DNA of 64,000 bases from Symbiodinium natans (taxonomy: Eukaryota; Sar; Dinophyceae; Suessiales; Symbiodiniaceae): contig CAJNDS010000635.1 in NCBI GenBank assembly GCA_905221605.1, positions 305,001 through 369,000 of the forward strand. Reading direction: 5' to 3'. Position 1 is the first letter of the stretch; the number at the start of each line of letters is the position of its first letter. The position numbers and the translations under genes are program-made. Of this stretch, positions 11,844 through 25,596 are shown one piece after another. The notes under the pieces are model-generated. The model was not told the DNA's origin. It did no database searches and was given only the letters and a program-made list of their open reading frames with translations.

Positions 11844-13738
11844 CTGGGCACATGGGAGCTCCAGGCATGGAGATGCCCTAAACGCTAAACCCTAAACCCC
11901 AAACCCTAAACCCTAAACCCCAAACCCTAAACCCTAAACCCCAAACCCTAAACCTCCAAAAAAACTGCAGTTAGGTTTTTGGGGTGCAGGGCTTTAGGGT
12001 TCGGGCTGCGAGGGCTGCAGGGTTGAAGTTTTCTGGTTTGGTTTAGGTTTCAGGGTTAGGGTAGCACGTGATCTCAATCTTGAAGACTTGGAGCTTCGGG
12101 CGTTGTTTCTGAGTTTTCGGATTTCATGCCTCAAACCCTGCAGTGTTGGGTCTTCGAAAGCACGTCAGGTCCACATTTCAAACGCTAATGCACACATCTC
12201 TCCGTTTTGCGAGTCACGTACACAGAGCAGCAGGGAACTCCTGCGGAGCAGGCGACCCCAACTATACAAGCCTAACCCTAAGCCCAAAAGTCTTACGAGG
12301 CCGAACGAACGAAAGTGTATTCACCTAAACTGCCTCAGCCTACTAAGCTCCATAACTCCCCCTACGCCCCCCTCCCACTCCTCTCCGCCCAACCGCAACT
12401 TTGCGCCTTGGGGTGCCTCAAAAATCGAGCCTCGGGACAGGGCGTGACAGGGTTTGGGTCCCTAAGGCCTGAATCCTAGTGGGCATAGGGTCTATAGGGT
12501 CTTTCGGGTGTTTGATGCGGGGCTCTGGGGTTATCGTGTTCCTCCAGGTCTTCAGGAACCTTTTACCACGTTTCAGGCAGGGTCCTGGCTAGGGCCATGA
12601 CGCTGGGCTATCCATACTCTCCTCCACAAGTACGTACAGCCACAAGTTGGGATGTAGCCCGCCCTATGGTAGCAGTCCCATGTGAGCAACAGAGGTCCCT
12701 CACGCGTTCCTTTTTGGTTCAAGACTGTTACTACAAGGAGGGCTCTTTTGAAGGTTGAAAACGCTCCAGCTGTTGCCAATCGCCACGGGAGCCATGGCTG
12801 CCATGAGCATGAAAAAACCGAAGAAGAATCGTCAACCCTCAATGGTTGTGCCCCGAGTCCCCGAGAACTGGGGAACTATGTGGTTTAAGGTTTAGAGTTT
12901 AGGGTTTAGTCAGGGGATTGGCTTGGACAACTGTCCGCACACATCGAGACCTTCTATGCAAGGATTTCAGCGGGTTCTAATACTCTCCTAAACACCGAAA
13001 ACGGTAGAACCGAAACCACATAAACAGAACGGGGCACTATCTTCGAAACACCAAAAGTGCTTCGAGGCTGCCTAAAAGCCCCCGAATTCAACTAGTCTAG
13101 GGTTTCGGGCTAAGGGTTGTTGGCTACAATTCCTATTGCTACCATGGTTACTATTTACGAGGATATTGCGGCTAATGACTACGATTTTAGTATGTCGACA
13201 GAATTCCTGTCGACATACCATCAGCCACCCAACCCCCAACCCCCAACCCCCTCAAAAAAGAAGCAGCCTCCATCTTCAACCGAATATGAGTGGCGTTTTA
13301 TCTTAAAGCCCCTGAGCCCTAAACAGAATGCCTTATCAGCAAAAGACATAAATTCGCCGACTATGCCTAAACCCTCTTGAAATGCAGAGCCCTGGAGACA
13401 AACTTAAACCCAAAACCGTTGAACCCTAAACCCTAAACCCTAAACCCCAGTGTATACTCTGACATCCAGAATTCTGAGCCACCGACCTGGAAGGGGACCT
13501 TTTTTGCTAGGAGGCCGGGAGCCGGAAAAAGCTTTGAGCCGCAAAGGAGTCGATGCAGTGGCTTCATTCATTAAGGTTTAGGGTTTAGGGTTTTGGATCT
13601 AGGGTTCCGTATTTAGGGCTCAGGGTATAGTACATGGGTTTAGGCTTCAGTGTTGAGGGTTCAGTTTTTAGGGTTTGGTCTTCAGGTTCGAGTACTTCGG
13701 GTTTAGGATTTGATGCTTAGGGGGGTTGGACCGGTGGG

Positions 13739-13741
13739 CGT

Positions 13742-13772
<31 letters not shown>
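13739..13772. repeat. Long poly-G homopolymer
   Basis: About 30 consecutive G. Other long G/C runs lie at 9087-9106, 34341-34358, 37505-37521, 48342-48361, 53867-53887, 55778-55791 and 60218-60236. Confidence 0.95.
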
Positions 13773-13773
<1 letters not shown>

Positions 13774-14486
13774 GTCCCAAACCTTATATAATCCAATCTC
13801 AGCTCCACGTTCGGTGTGGGTGTTCAACAAACATTTGGGTTGGGGGTTTAGGGGCTTAGGTGTTTACGGGCTTAGGGTTTAGATTTGGGGCTTAGGGTTA
13901 CCCAAAACCCTAAACCCCTAAAGCCTAAACCGGAGGCTCAACCCCCAAAAACCAACAAACCCCTTCAGAGATCAACCTTGGAGGTTCCGCCGCGCCCGAT
14001 GGTCTGGAGCCTGGTGTAGGAAACCTGCGGCTTCATCCCTAAATCCTCAAGAATTTAGGGCTTAGGGTTGAGTGTTTAAAATCTGGTAAGCTACAAACCT
14101 CATAAGCCTTGAAACCTAAACCCGCTAAGTCTGAGTGCGGAAATGTTGCCTACGAGAACCCCGCGTAAAACCCCTTTGACCGATTCGACAGGGCACCCGG
14201 CCCTCGAAATCTCTAAGGGTTTGGGGACTTGGTCGTGGGGGTTTTGGGGGTGTAACATGCGGTCGCGGATATCATGCAGAAGGGGAGCATCATGAACATC
14301 GTAGAAATTACCCTAAACCCTAAACCCTAAACCCTAAACCCTAAACCCTGCTGCAGGTAGTAGGCTCTCAACTGCGAGGAGAGGGCTCAGGATGCTTGGG
14401 GTGCAGCGCTTGAGGGCACTGAGCAACTCGAGTGCCGGGCGCCATTCACCACCACCGACTTCGGGTTGCCGCTGCCTAAGGAGGGA

Positions 14487-14583
14487 GGTTTAGGGTTTAG
14501 GGTTTAGGGTTTAGGGTTTAGGGTTTAGGGTTTAGGGTTTAGGGTTTAGGGTTTAGGGTTTAGGGTTTAGGGTTTAGGGTTTA
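14487..14583. repeat. Interstitial telomeric array (TTTAGGG)n, about 13 units
   Basis: Nearly perfect TTTAGGG repeats, the longest run in that orientation. Unique sequence flanks both sides, so this is not a chromosome end. Confidence 0.98.
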
Positions 14584-15921
14584 CACGCCGCACGGACAAA
14601 CAGCCTCCACTGTTCTCCGCGCACACAGCCATGGCTGCCTGACATCGGGGACCGATCCCTGAAAAATCATTGTCCGCTGAGGGTGTAGGATTTGGGTGTT
14701 TGGCCAAACCCTACTGTGCCAAAGACGTGAACCCTAATGTTAACCTGCTTTTTATAAACCCCCCCGTAATTAAAGAATTTGGATGCCGGAACCAAATTAT
14801 AAACCCCCCCCTCAATGATAAGAAATCCCGGCCAGGGCCCATTTTTGTTGGCGGGGGTTTAGGGTTTAGGGTTTAGGGTTTAGGGTCCAGGGCGCAAGCT
14901 GAGAGTTTAGGCGTTAGTTAGGGTCCAGGTTGTCCGAGTGGGGCTTAGGGTTCTCAACATCCCGACTCAGAACAGCTCTGCCCCCCGCGGGGCGGCCGGA
15001 AACAAAAATCAATTGAGAGGGGGGGGGGGGGTTATTAAAAGGAGGTCAACATTATGGACCTGAACCTCTATTCTGAAGCCCTCCCTAAACCATGAACCGT
15101 ACACCCTGCCAAGCCTCTGAGCCCGACTATAAACGTTGAACCCGTCCCAACTTCCCAGCATGATGGAAACCTTCATCCACAAGACTAACATCACATAAAC
15201 AAACACTAGCATACAAACAAGGTTTGCCAGTTGCAAAAACCAGAAGTGGGAAACCAGAAAAGCAGACCCTAATCCCTGAACCCTCAGTCCGAAACCTCGA
15301 CCTCTCATCTTGTCGACTCAGGGTTTCGAACTCGCTCCGCAAGTGCAGAGTTTAGGGTTTAGGGTTTAGGGTTTAGGGTTTAGGGTTTAGGGGTGGAGTC
15401 CCGCGTTGAATAGAGTCCATGCAACGCCAAGCCTCGTTGGCGTGCACATTGCCCGAGAGATCCTTGGACATACGGCGGAGGTAGAGCGGAGCTTCCTAGC
15501 AACCCTGAAGCCTACTCAATGAACCCTAAACCCTAAACCCTACAAAAACCCTACTGATACGTGGAATATCGCAGGTCGCGCTTGGCTTTGGGGGGGAACT
15601 GTATCTCAAAACTCCGCAGAAAAACGGCCCCTTCCCGTAGATGCCAAGCCCTAAATGGCCCTAATTTCCGTTTGAAAGTCCTGAATTCTGAACCCCACAA
15701 AGTTCAGGACAGAGTTGAGGGCTCAATTCTTCGGGCTGTCGGGGCGACGGCATACAGGGGATTGTCACACTTCATAATCCCAGGGGGCACCAACTGAGAG
15801 CATGCCAAAACAGGGTTTGTTGTTTAGGATTGAGTCGAAACCCTAAACTGCAAACCCTTGAACCTGGGCCCCAGAAGTGAGTATACTTCTGGGAATCTGG
15901 CTGACACCTCGCCTGGCGCAC

Positions 15922-18900
15922 CTGGCATCGACCACATCAAAGAGCGTCTACGACCCAAACTCTGGACGTAGAGTAGGGTAGTCGGGTTTGCGGTTTTGGG
16001 TTTAGGGATATTGGGGTTTGTGCTGGTTTGGGGTTTAGGGAAGGTTTACCGATGGTTGTGCTGGTAGGATTGTGGACACAGCTGGGATTGGGCCAGCAGG
16101 GGGGGGGCCCGAGATGTTGACCAGACTCAGCGCAGACTGTGGTTCGATCTCAACACGCCGTGAACAAAAAACACAAGACAAACACAAATAACCCCCAAAC
16201 CCCAAAGCCAAAACTATCCCAAGCATCGCCCGCCAGGACTCACTGCACTAGTTTAGTGCAAAAGGTACGATGGGGCTTGGAAGCTCATCTGGACACCGAA
16301 GGAAGAAAGCAAACTCAGGAAGAGGACCTGTACAGTTTCCGGGAATCAAAGGGGTCATAAAAGGGAGCCCAATCGAAAACAACAGATAATGAGGGCCACT
16401 TTGGGTCCTAGGCCCTAGGTAAAAGAAAGCAGTGTTGAGACACCGTGCTCCGCCTGGTGGCAACTGGAGCGGCTCTGTTCCCTTCTCCTCGGCCACTCTT
16501 CCACTTTCTTGCGTGCTTGGGGTTTTGGGGGGGTGCAGAGCTTTGAGATTTGGAGTTCAAAGTAGGGGTCTGCAAAATAGGGGTTTGGAGCTTTAGTTTG
16601 GGGCTGCTAGTAAGGTATTAGGGATTAGGGTTTAGGGTGCTCGAAACTCAGGTAAGGTGCCCCAAGCAACAACCTGTCCAAGAGCAAATGAAACTCTGAA
16701 ACGCGTATTGATCTCGATGTCCAAGCGGCTCGATCCTCAGGGATGGGAGACAGATTCTCGATGGAGACCTCGTGAGGCTTAGGCAAAGCCTCTTCTACAA
16801 ATCGCTACAAGACCCTGCAGCTTAGGGTATTTCGGATAATCCCACAGCATCCCTGGAGTCTTGATTCTGCAGCTGCCATGCGCTTAGCGCGTACTTGGTA
16901 CCCGTGCCCGAGTAAACTCGCGCGTCGGACATTCTTTAGCCGCCCTCTGCTCGAACTCGACCGGCTCGACCTGAATGTGTTGCCAGGCTTACAAGCCCCT
17001 AAACCCTAACTCCAAACCTTAAAACTACCGCAGGGTGCTCCCGAAGCCATCATGACGCGGAACTGGTTACACCCCGACCACCCCCCCCACCCTCCCCCGA
17101 TACCTCCCTGCAGACGCACTTAGACGCACTAAGCCCTGTTAGGGCTGAGGGCTTACGGCCTGGGGTTTAGGCTACACAACGGACCGCCCAACCCCCGAAC
17201 CCAGCGACATCCCCGTGGCTAAATATCGTGCCGGCCTTCCGTGCCCCCGGGAAGTGGGGAGGGCCCTCGTCCTTCTCTTCCTCCGTCGCTTTGCAAGGTT
17301 TAGGTTGAAGGTGTAGGCTGCAGGGGGGGATGTGGCTGTAGTATGCAGCAGTGGGACCTTAAACCCACAGGCTGCAAGCACTGGTTGTACAGCACCATCT
17401 ACCTCCGAACCCAAATCCCTGCAGCCCAGACTTGGAAAGAACCTGAAAATCCTGGAGTCCATATCCATAAAACCCACGAAAACGAGCTGAACATCCTGGA
17501 GAGTCGTGTGAAGCCAATACGCCCTATGACTCGGCCAACACAACAACAGGCAAGACCTGCCGACCTGCCAAATGCCGACCTAGGTTGGCCTTCTATGTCC
17601 CCAGAACAGATTCCTACATACTATCATCTGTAGCGCTAGACACCTAATGGTCTATACATATATGTATACATGTACATACTATATATATATATACGACTAT
17701 GTATTTCTATATACATACATATGTAAATCCCAAAGTTGAACCCTTGCCTTTTCCGTGGAGGAGAGGGCGCTGGCCGCAACAGCGGCAATCACCTGCACCG
17801 TTGGGCTTAAGAGGCCTCTGCTTGTCGACTCTGATGAACAAGCCTGGTTCAAGGGTTTCAGGCTTAGGGCTTTTGCTTTTTGCAAAGCCTCATGTGTGCC
17901 CTGCCTTGCTTCATTGCTACTAGGCCCTGAGCTTGGGTGATGTGCACGCGTAACTTTAACATTGAACCAAAGAGAGCCTGTAAGATGCTTAGGTTGATTG
18001 CAAGTGTACAGTTCCATGACTGAAGGTTCTTTTTTTCAATCTGCCTTGAATTATCCTGCGTTGTGTCTACAAGCCTGCTCCTACAGTCCGCACAAAGAAC
18101 CGATCCTGAAGGCCCCTTAGGGCTTGGGGTTTCGCGTTTAGGGCTTATAATCCCCTCCCCCAAATATTAACCCCCCCTACCCCCTAATACTAAATGCTCC
18201 TATCATAGTTACATTTATGGGGTATGGGGAGTATTTGTAATATTAGGGGGTAGGGGAGGTTAGTATTGGGGGAAGGGATTAGGCCTCTAGGGCTTCCATT
18301 GCTCATGGGGCTCAGGGTTTGAACCGGGCTTCTGAGGTTCGAGCCTCCTCCAGCTTGGTCGTGTCGGCGCTGCTGTAGCTAAGGTTCCTTCCGCGCGCGT
18401 GGGATCTTAGAGGTTTTGGGCCGAGGGGGTTCATCCTCCACCACAAATACCTGAACATCTCGGCCTCAGACCCTTCAACAGCCTGAGACTGAAGACACTA
18501 AACCCAGGAGCAACCTAGGAATACAAAAAGGAATAAGGGCCTACCCTGGGTCCGAGGACATGCTCAAACTCCGATCTAAACAATCCCAAGAACGAATGGA
18601 GGGACCGACGCCGCGACTACAGACCCTAAATCCCCCCAAACCCTACTAACCAAAACCCTTAAACCCTAGAACCCCTAAACCCTGTACCCCTAAAGCCCTA
18701 AAGCCCTAAGACCTTCATCCAAAGGCCCCAAAACCTCGCCGTCGCCTCGGCCGTAGCGGAGTAAAGGAGCTGCGGCTCGTGCCGGAAGTGGAGTCAAAGC
18801 GCTCCTGTCATAAACCCCCAAAAAACCCCAAACCAGGATGCAGGATTGCAAGTATTCGGTGGCTTCGAACGGTGGCAGCTTGTTTAATGGTGGTTTGGGA

Positions 18901-21900
18901 CATGTGGCTGTATAGGCTTTCGGGAGGTTCAAGGCTTCGGGGATTTTGGGTCTTAGGGCTCAGAGCACAGGGCGCTTCCGCTCTGCAACTGGGCCTTGTC
19001 CCCACGCACAGCAGGAGGCGGGCTCCCAGCGAGCATCACCTGCAAGCTCTGCAAGGTGTGGCACAACTTTGGTGAATAGAAGCTCGGGTCACGCCTTTAA
19101 CCCTATAAACCCAAAACCCGACACCCTCTAGATCCGCCCTAAAAGGGTGCTACAAGGTGGATATCGGATAAGCAAAGTTCTACGCCTTTCACTTGCCACC
19201 GGCCTCCTCACAGCCCAAGCGGAGGCTTTTGGCCAACTTGCGGGTCTTTGTGATTTGGCTAGGTAGCTTGGCCGTTTGAGCCCTCTGGATTAAAAAAAAT
19301 GTCCTCAACAATTTCCCTCACGCCTGTAAGGAAGGGGGGGGAATTTCAAAGTGGCCTTAAAGCTCCTGACACTTAGTGGGCTTCTCTGGGGCGCGCGCCG
19401 ACGCTACGGAGTCCCGGCTCAACACCGCAACGGCTTGCTGCAGCCGCGGGTCTTCCTGGTGGCTCGGGCAGCAGCGTCTTGGAGTTCAGGGGGGCGGTGC
19501 GCGGTCCGTAACTCAGGTAGGACATGGTGAGGGCTTCTTTTGGCCAAAGTTCTATCACCAAACTTGTGCCACACCTTGCAGAGCTTGCAAGTGAAGGCCA
19601 AACGGCCAAACCCTATAGGGTTTGTGGATATAGGATGAAAGACAGCTCTTGCACTGGAACCCAAACAGCCCTGTGGTGGGAGAAAGGGCTTCGGAAAATT
19701 CAGGGTTCAGGGTGTAGGGCTTGTAAGTCTGGGGTTCAGGGGCTCCTGCGGGCACGACAAGAATGAATGATGAAACGCTTGTTTTGCAATCCAGCCCGGC
19801 TAAGATTGTCACTCTCTTCAGTGGGCATATGGGTTCCTCTGCACCAGAAACCCTAAACCTTAAGCCCCCCTTCACATCTGAATCTGCATAGTGGTGGCTT
19901 TCGGGAGTCTGTGAGATCCCTGAAGAAGCCCCTTCATCTGTATGGAAACTCGGAGCTTATTCTGGGTGGGTCCTCCTTGTGTGCATTACTCGCCCCCTAA
20001 CACCCGACTCTAAAAGCTTTTCTTGTCAACTGTCACAGGGCCGCAATTACCAACCCTGTTGCACTGCAAACTCTCATCATTCTTGCCTTGCCAGATCTGC
20101 TTTACCCTACACCCTAAAACCCTCAAACCTAAAACCAATGCCATTCTGAGCATTCGTGGGTGGGGTCGATAGCTTAGGATTGAAGAGCTCAGGCTTCCTA
20201 AGCCCGAAAGACTCTTCGTTTCCCTAAACCCTAAACCCTAAACCCTACATCCCCCTGGCATGTTCGTGAGCCTGTCGGATGCCGTAGTGGGCCAGAAAGT
20301 CGTGGAAGGTCCGCGCTTCCTGCTCTCAAGGATTCCGCTCAGGGTTTAGGGTTTAGGGTTTAGGGTTTAGGGTTTAGGGTTTACCAAGCCTAATGAAAAC
20401 TAACCGCAAAGGTCCCAAACACCAAGCCCTGTACCCCAACTTTAAACTGCAAACGCTGAAGCCCAAATCCCTAAACTTCCTCCGCACCACGCTAAACTCC
20501 AAACCCTGCCCGCCTGAGGGTCCACATGGCACAGCACTTGCAGCCGCTTCACGCAGAGCCTTGGGTGATCTCAAAGTCATGTTGAAGTTTGGGTTCAGGG
20601 TCTTAGGGTCAAGGGTTCAGGGTTTAGGGCGCACAGGGCGGAGGGATTGGACTCTTGATTGATTGATTGACTGATAGACAAAGAAGTCCCTGCAGCAGAA
20701 AGAATTGCTGCATGGGCGCGAGAACGTCCAAGTTCGGCGCAACACCCTGAACTGTACGGACTTCTCACGAGGCCCCATTGTTGGTATCCAAAAAGGACAC
20801 CCAACAAAACTGCGCAGTCGTCGTCGAATTGCTAAGGAGACATCATTTGAAACCCTAGTCCGCTGAGGCAGGAACAAAAGTGTTTGTGGATAATGGTGCA
20901 GACCCCTGGAAAGCAAGACTATAATTTTGCAGACCCCTGGGAAGCAAGACTCGGCCCTTCAGCTCAAACAGCAAGCCAGTCCCCGAAACGGCTTCAAGGG
21001 CTTTTTGAGGCTTGAAGCCCTTCAACCCTACTCTACTGTTTGCTTCTAGGACCCCGCCAAAAAAGTGAAATAAGTTAAAAACATTTCTCCCCTATTCTTG
21101 CTGGGCAAACATAGGGATAAGTCTTTCTTTTTTGTTTTTTTTTGGTGGGGGGGGGGGGGGTTCTTAGCAAACCAGTCATGAACCCTGCCCGAGCTTGGGG
21201 CTCGCCATACTCTTCCGGGGCCGTCTGGAGCGGGAGGGGTCCGATGGCATTCATGGCCACCGCATACACATCGCCTGACCAGTTCAACCCTGGCCTAAAC
21301 CCTAAACCCTAAACCCTAAACCAGGGTTTCTGGGGTTTAGGCCTCTTAGGTGTCGGGTTTAGGGCTTATGGGTTTAAGGCCCTCTTGGGTTTCGGGTCTA
21401 AAGGGCTGATCGGGCTTACGGCTGATACCCTAAACTGGAAGACCTTTGGGTCGCGTCCAACCCAAAGGGTATGCTTCGAGGGCTTGAGTCTTACTGCGTA
21501 GCCCTAAACCCTAAACCCTGAAACCCTGAAACCCTGAAACCCTGAACCCTGAACCCTAAACCCTAAACCCTGAACCCTAAACCCTGAAACCCCTGAACCC
21601 CTTGAGTCAGTTGAGCCCGTGAGCCCCGGGGCCCTCAAGGACTTCAGGACGTAGGGGTTGGGCTGAAGTGGCTTGGGCGTTGTAGAGTTCTCTGTAATTG
21701 AAACGGGCATCCCAAAAGGATCTCGACACGGGACGCACACATAGAGAACTTCAACAAGAACCCTGCTTAGGGTTTTAGGGTTCAGGGTCCAGTGGTGATG
21801 ATCATACAGGCTTGACCCGAAACCCAAAACCTCAACCCCCCAAACCTACTATTGGCTTAAGGCCCCCCGAAAACAGTTTAGAAGTATAAACGGGCCATGC

Positions 21901-22029
21901 TGAGGGACCCCTAAACCCTAAACCCTAAACCGCTTAGAACAAGAAGCCAGCGCTAGCCTAGGTCCTTCTTGTCGGGCCAGGGCAATTTCTCCGCTTCGTG
22001 CACCAACGACACAATGTGTCGCACATTGC
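15922..22029 (-). CDS. Chain of phase-consistent micro-exons, product unknown
   Basis: Minus-order exons: 22029-21958 (VRHIVSLVHEAEKLPWP), 21274-21195 (DVYAVAMNAIGPLPL, EEYGEPQ), 20319-20272 (EARTFHDFLAHYGIRQ), 18769-18746 (LLYSATAE), about 18380-18350 (SADTTKLEE), 17288-17236 (TEEEKDEGPPHFPGARK), 16970-16902 (VEPVEFEQRAAKECP), 16777-16730 (PHEVSIENLSPIPEDR), 15947-15922 (TLFDVVDA). Donors are GC at most, GT at two; acceptors are AG. Phases join for 21958/21274, 21195/20319, 20272/18769 and 17236/16970/16730/15922. The 18.37 kb exon is uncertain in frame. I do not recognise the protein, and the start and stop were not located. Splice signals match those of atpF, which is why I accept the chain. 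Confidence 0.4.
18148..18281. mobile_element. 134-bp foldback element with arms of about 54 bp
   Basis: The left arm starts TAATCCCCTCCCCCAAATAT; the right arm ends in its inverted copy. Both contain the core CTACCCCCTAATA. Arms make up most of the element. A fragment with TTTAATATTAGGGGGATGGG lies near 43041. Confidence 0.65.
19037..19082. repeat. Inverted repeat partner of 19551-19596
   Basis: A core of 26 nt, beginning TGCAAGCTCTGCAAGGTGTG, is repeated in inverse orientation at 19551-19596, with similar flanks. Both copies can encode a CKLCKVWH-like Cys-x2-Cys peptide. Confidence 0.7.
20678..20866 (+). CDS. Plus-strand terminal exon, basic protein, unidentified
   Basis: Open from an AG at 20676-20677 to TGA at 20864-20866, 62 codons without ATG. 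The end is rich in Arg/Lys (KLRSRRRIAKETSFETLVR) after NCTDFSRGPIVGIQKGHP. The Arg-rich tail recalls DNA-binding parts of transposases, but the match is too weak to name. It could be a degenerate mobile-element fragment. Confidence 0.3.
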   Translation, partial: TKKSLQQKELLHGRENVQVRRNTLNCTDFSRGPIVGIQKGHPTKLRSRRRIAKETSFETLVR

Positions 22030-22631
22030 CTGGATTTAGGGTTTAGGGTTTGTAGGGTTTGGTTTAGGTGGGGGAAGGGGGTAGGGTTGCTGGTTGGCTA
22101 TCATGACCTAGGGTATATAAGCCTGGTCTTCAAAAAGGGGGCTGACATACCCGTTTGTTAAGGCACGCTTTCCGTTTCTAAAAGGGTGTACTACCACTGC
22201 TTGACGGCTTTAGGGAATTCAAAGTGTCAGGCTTGTGGTCCTTGGAGGATCGTGGCGCGAAACCACAATCAGTCGTTTGAACTGACGGCTGTAGGGTCAA
22301 CAGGCTTTTCGTTTACGGAGTAGGGTTCAGGGTGAAGGTGTCTAGCAGTGTAGGTATAGGGTTCGGATTCTTTCCGGCTGGTGCTTCACCGGTGACAAAC
22401 GACGGAACAACTTCCAAATTACGTAGATCAAGCATGAGAGATGCATGCGATGCTTCGCAACCCTGGAAAGGTTCCAACTTCACAGAGTAAGGAGTATGGT
22501 TTATGCATTCCAAAAGCTTAGACGCTACAGTAGGCAACAGGATGATCGGAATCCTTCGGCTGTGCATCAAGCATCATCCTGAGCTTGGAGCACGCATCAC
22601 CTATGTGAACCTGAAACCTCAAACCACAAGC

Positions 22632-22659
22632 CTATACTCCCCTTAGAACCTTAATAAAA
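22632..22659. repeat. 28-bp dispersed repeat, copy 1
   Basis: Identical to 56679-56706 over 28 nt, containing CCCCTTAGAACCTTAATAAA. Flanks differ. Confidence 0.85.
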
Positions 22660-23022
22660 GGATATAGAAGCTGCATGCTTCCTCGCAATTACCCATCGCG
22701 GCTGTCCGACGAGCAGTTTGCGGAGAGTCAAGGGCCGAACATCTGTACAATCGGCCTATCGAGATTCACCTTGACAGGACCTAGCGCGCCAGAAGGACTA
22801 TTTAAGGTCAATTGCATCTCAGGCTTTCAGGGTCAAGGCTTTGGCGCTTGGGCCCCACCAAGGGGTTGGGGTACAGCTGCGCTCAATGAAACTCCACACA
22901 TGCAGAAGGACACAAGCATGTAATAAACATGGACAACTGGGCTGGGCCTAGGAATATATAGACCGTGCGTGAGTGGGGACATGTGAGCGTTGAAGCTGTG
23001 TGATACTTGCAAAAGCATAGAC

Positions 23023-24092
<1,070 letters not shown>

Positions 24093-24423
24093 TCAACCTA
24101 CAAGCACCCCATTGCATAGAATGGAGCTTAGCTTAGTGCCCCTTAACATCCCTAAAGCATACATAGTCGAGGGCTGCTGGGCCGCAACTTGGGGTGACGT
24201 ACTATCAACCCCTGAAACCCTAAACGCACCCTACACCCCAAACCCCAAACCTCAGGCCGCGAGTGCTTAAAAGCCATACAGCCCTAAATCGCTAGCACCT
24301 ACACCGACAGCCTACACAAGGCCTTAAACCGTAGACATACTCAAGCCTACATCCGAAACCCTGAACAATCCCGTTTTCCCGCCCGCACATGCCAAACCCA
24401 AATCCTCAGCCGCAAGCCCCCGT

Positions 24424-24513
24424 AAACCCTAAACCCTAAACCCTAAACCCTAAACCCTAAACCCTAAACCCTAAACCCTAAACCCTAAACCCTAAACCCT
24501 AAACCCTAAACCC
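24424..24513. repeat. Interstitial telomeric array (CCCTAAA)n, about 12 units
   Basis: Perfect CCCTAAA repeats in the opposite orientation to the array at 14487. A possible micro-exon follows within 60 nt. Confidence 0.98.
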
Positions 24514-24571
24514 ATCCCAGGCCTGCGGCAAGGCGGAGACGCCGCTTCACTGCGCTGCGGCCAGACATGGC

Positions 24572-24592
24572 CTGGGCCCACTCTCTCCAGAA
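24572..24592 (-). CDS. Possible 7-codon micro-exon
   Basis: Reads FWREWAQ between a CGGAAG acceptor and a GC donor, with telomeric arrays on both sides (24424-24513 and near 24615). It follows the pattern of the atpF exons, but it is too short to trust alone. Confidence 0.22.
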
Positions 24593-25435
24593 CTTCCGAG
24601 ATCCATCTGGTTGGGTTTAGGGTTTAGGGCTAGGGTTTAGGGTTGAGGGTTTAGGGTCTCGGCTTGAGGGCTTTGGGCAAAACATGAATTCTGAATTCCG
24701 AAGCACAAGGTACAATTTCTAAAATGTACAAAAACAAGACCGGTTGTGTGTGTGCTATGAGATATGAAATATGGTATCTGTTACAGTGCAAAAGGTATGC
24801 CGCATGTTATGTGTTATAAGTTATAATGATGTGCCATATGGCACGTGGTATGAAACGTTGTGTAGTAAATGGAGGTGATGTTGTTCACATTTCTGATTTT
24901 CAATCATCCTAGAACACACGTACGACGTTCAATATAGTATGCATTCTCCAAAATGCGGCATCATCCAATGTGGTTCATTAGAGAGTATGCTTCATACTGG
25001 ATGCTTACACTTGTGTTCTAGAAGTTACACGTCATGTGTTCTTTAATGAAGAATACATACCATGCGTGCTAGGTGTTTTAATCGCAGTCAAGATAAACGT
25101 GTTTCTCAATCCATTGCAAATTTCATGCAAATATAGCCAATAATCTAAATATACACATATGTGTGTATATATGTATAAAAAACATATGTGTGTGTATGAA
25201 ACATATGTACTAAAGAACACATGCTGTATGACATGTAATAGTCTATATCTGTTGGGCTTCACAAGTGCAGGCCCAGCCACCTTACCGGAGCTCCATACGG
25301 AACACTTTGAAAAAAACAGTCCTAACACCGGGTATCGATACCGCTGTAACGGCGATTAGGGTTCCAAAGGGTTCCTGAAGCTTGTCCTAGCCACCAAGCC
25401 ACAAGGATGGACACCTTGAGTGCTGAGCCCCTTGC

Positions 25436-25596
25436 CGAGATGTTGCGTCAGACGAACACTGCTCTCTGCATCTGCTTGCTGCTGCTCTGTCAGGGGGGGG
25501 TTAAGGAGGCGTTGGATGTACTTGGCTCGATGCTCGGAGTGAAGCTGCTCATGGAATTTCAGCTGAACTTCACATGCCGTACAGGGGAGGCTTGTT
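25436..25596 (-). CDS. Single exon with possible C2H2/U1-type zinc finger
   Basis: An open minus-strand exon of 53 codons plus split ends has acceptor ATTCAG and donor GCAAGG. It contains LPCTACEVQLKFHEQLHSEH: a Cys-x2-Cys pair followed by histidines, as in U1-like or matrin-type fingers, although the Cys-to-His spacing is not classical. A Gln/Ala-rich tail (LTEQQQADAESSV) follows. The opposite strand is also open (ATG 25407, with a hydrophobic run), so strand choice is a judgement. Confidence 0.35.

Larger units (their letters stand above)
11960..15400. other. Repeat-rich spacer with weak exon candidates
   Basis: Telomeric arrays, poly-G and unique filler. Weak exon candidates: plus strand 12682-12888 and minus strand near 14375-14475 (EWRPALELLSALKR, vaguely PPR-like). 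Neither has firm splice support. Confidence 0.4.

Noticed and set aside
11494-11881. Tyr/Ile-rich frames
   Set aside because: Produced by the AT palindrome; only the part right of 11758 is used, as atpF exon 1 in another frame.
14487-14583. Chromosome end
   Set aside because: The array is internal with unique DNA on both sides and similar arrays occur throughout in both orientations.
22533-22605. Terminal exon reading VHIGDACSKLRMMLDAQ to TAA
   Set aside because: A good acceptor (TTTCAG) is present, but an overlapping frame (22570-22313) is equally open, so neither could be chosen.
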